Shown here one piece after another: positions 31,821 through 32,082 of a DNA stretch of 32,082 bases. The translations under genes were made by a program, and so were the position numbers. The notes under the pieces were generated by a model. It searched no databases, was not told where the DNA came from, and saw nothing but the letters and a program-made list of their open reading frames with translations. This DNA is from Lachnospiraceae bacterium (GTDB lineage Bacteria; Bacillota; Clostridia; Lachnospirales; Lachnospiraceae): the NCBI GenBank assembly GCA_017624495.1, contig JAGAMY010000026.1:1-32082 (forward strand). The letters are read 5' to 3'. Position 1 is the first letter of the stretch; each line of letters starts with the position of its first letter.

Positions 31821-32082
31821 AAAATTACGGTTTGGCGATGCAGTTTATCCCGAAATGCCGGAGCGTAACGTGCCAAAGTATACGGAAGAAAGCTCCGGTG
31901 GCGGTTTCTGAAGTTGACGGCAGACGTACACTGTGTGGCTGTTTTCGTCCGGTATTTGTAGACTGTGAAGTCAGTAAAACAGACGTAGGGAGTAGTTCGG
32001 TGGAAGTCCGTGAAAAGAGGGTTTCTATACATTTTCATTTAGATAGTGACAACGTCCGTTACCGAATCTGACACGGCGTCCA
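31821..32082. other. GC-richer stretch without a recognisable gene
   Basis: By my count the last 220 bases are about 48 percent GC, against a clearly lower level in flanking genes. A 79-codon frame at 31832-32071 has no family resemblance. Several short inverted repeats are visible, such as CCGGAGC/GCTCCGG around 31859-31900 and GACT-GTGA-AGTC. It could be the edge of a mobile element or a structured RNA, cut by the end of the window; I cannot identify it. Confidence 0.4.

Noticed and set aside
31821-32082. Group II intron or retron RNA at the window end
   Set aside because: I see no intron 5' consensus, domain V hairpin or reverse transcriptase within the window, so the label would be a guess.

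Overview
The window looks like chromosome from a low-GC, Gram-positive anaerobe of the Clostridia, most likely a Lachnospiraceae species. The AT-rich codons, strong AGGAGG-type ribosome sites, TPP-riboswitch thiSFGH-tenI-thiEDC operon with a short clostridial-type ThiF, PrdX-like YbaK protein, heterodimeric ABC exporter and manganese riboswitch all fit. The organism is inferred from gene content, not from a marker gene.

Layout. 67-2484: pcrA helicase (minus) with its own promoter and terminator. 2493-9154: a thiamine operon (minus) in the order thiS, thiF, thiG, thiH, tenI-like, thiE, thiD, thiC. It is driven by a TTGCAA-17-TATAAT promoter, a TPP riboswitch and two tandem terminators. It carries two lesions. 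A 132-bp IS66-type MITE with 14-bp inverted ends and an 8-bp target duplication sits between thiD and thiC. A one-base deletion at the 3' end of thiC scrambles its Fe-S cysteine motif. 9158-11506: a LacI-type regulator and a secreted two-domain C-type-lectin protein. 11598-15177: an ancestral DHH phosphoesterase-cobO-ybaK run, now interrupted by an AAA ATPase/DUF4143 gene. That gene lies between perfect 22-bp direct repeats and is preceded by three 15-bp repeats. 15204-19464: a MarR regulator and a heterodimeric ABC exporter with two palindromic operators. 19503-23178: methyltransferase, hslO and nadE.

23204-25275 (plus): nagB-nagA, amino sugar catabolism, ending in a 21-bp perfect hairpin. 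25296-28288 (minus): a near-consensus promoter and a yybP-ykoY (Mn2+) riboswitch lead into a CaCA-family cation exchanger, an EcsC-like protein and an RsmH paralogue. 28307-31145: TspO, a ferritin-like-fold candidate (plus), and an ECF sigma/anti-sigma pair. 31244-31820: a flavin reductase-like protein (plus). The final 260 bases are richer in GC and hold no gene I recognise.

The most unusual items are the compact single-gene insertion at 12679-14207, the MITE that now supplies the thiD stop codon, the thiC frameshift, and the manganese riboswitch placed over an exchanger-EcsC-RsmH operon. No intergenic stretch between genes exceeds 300 bases.
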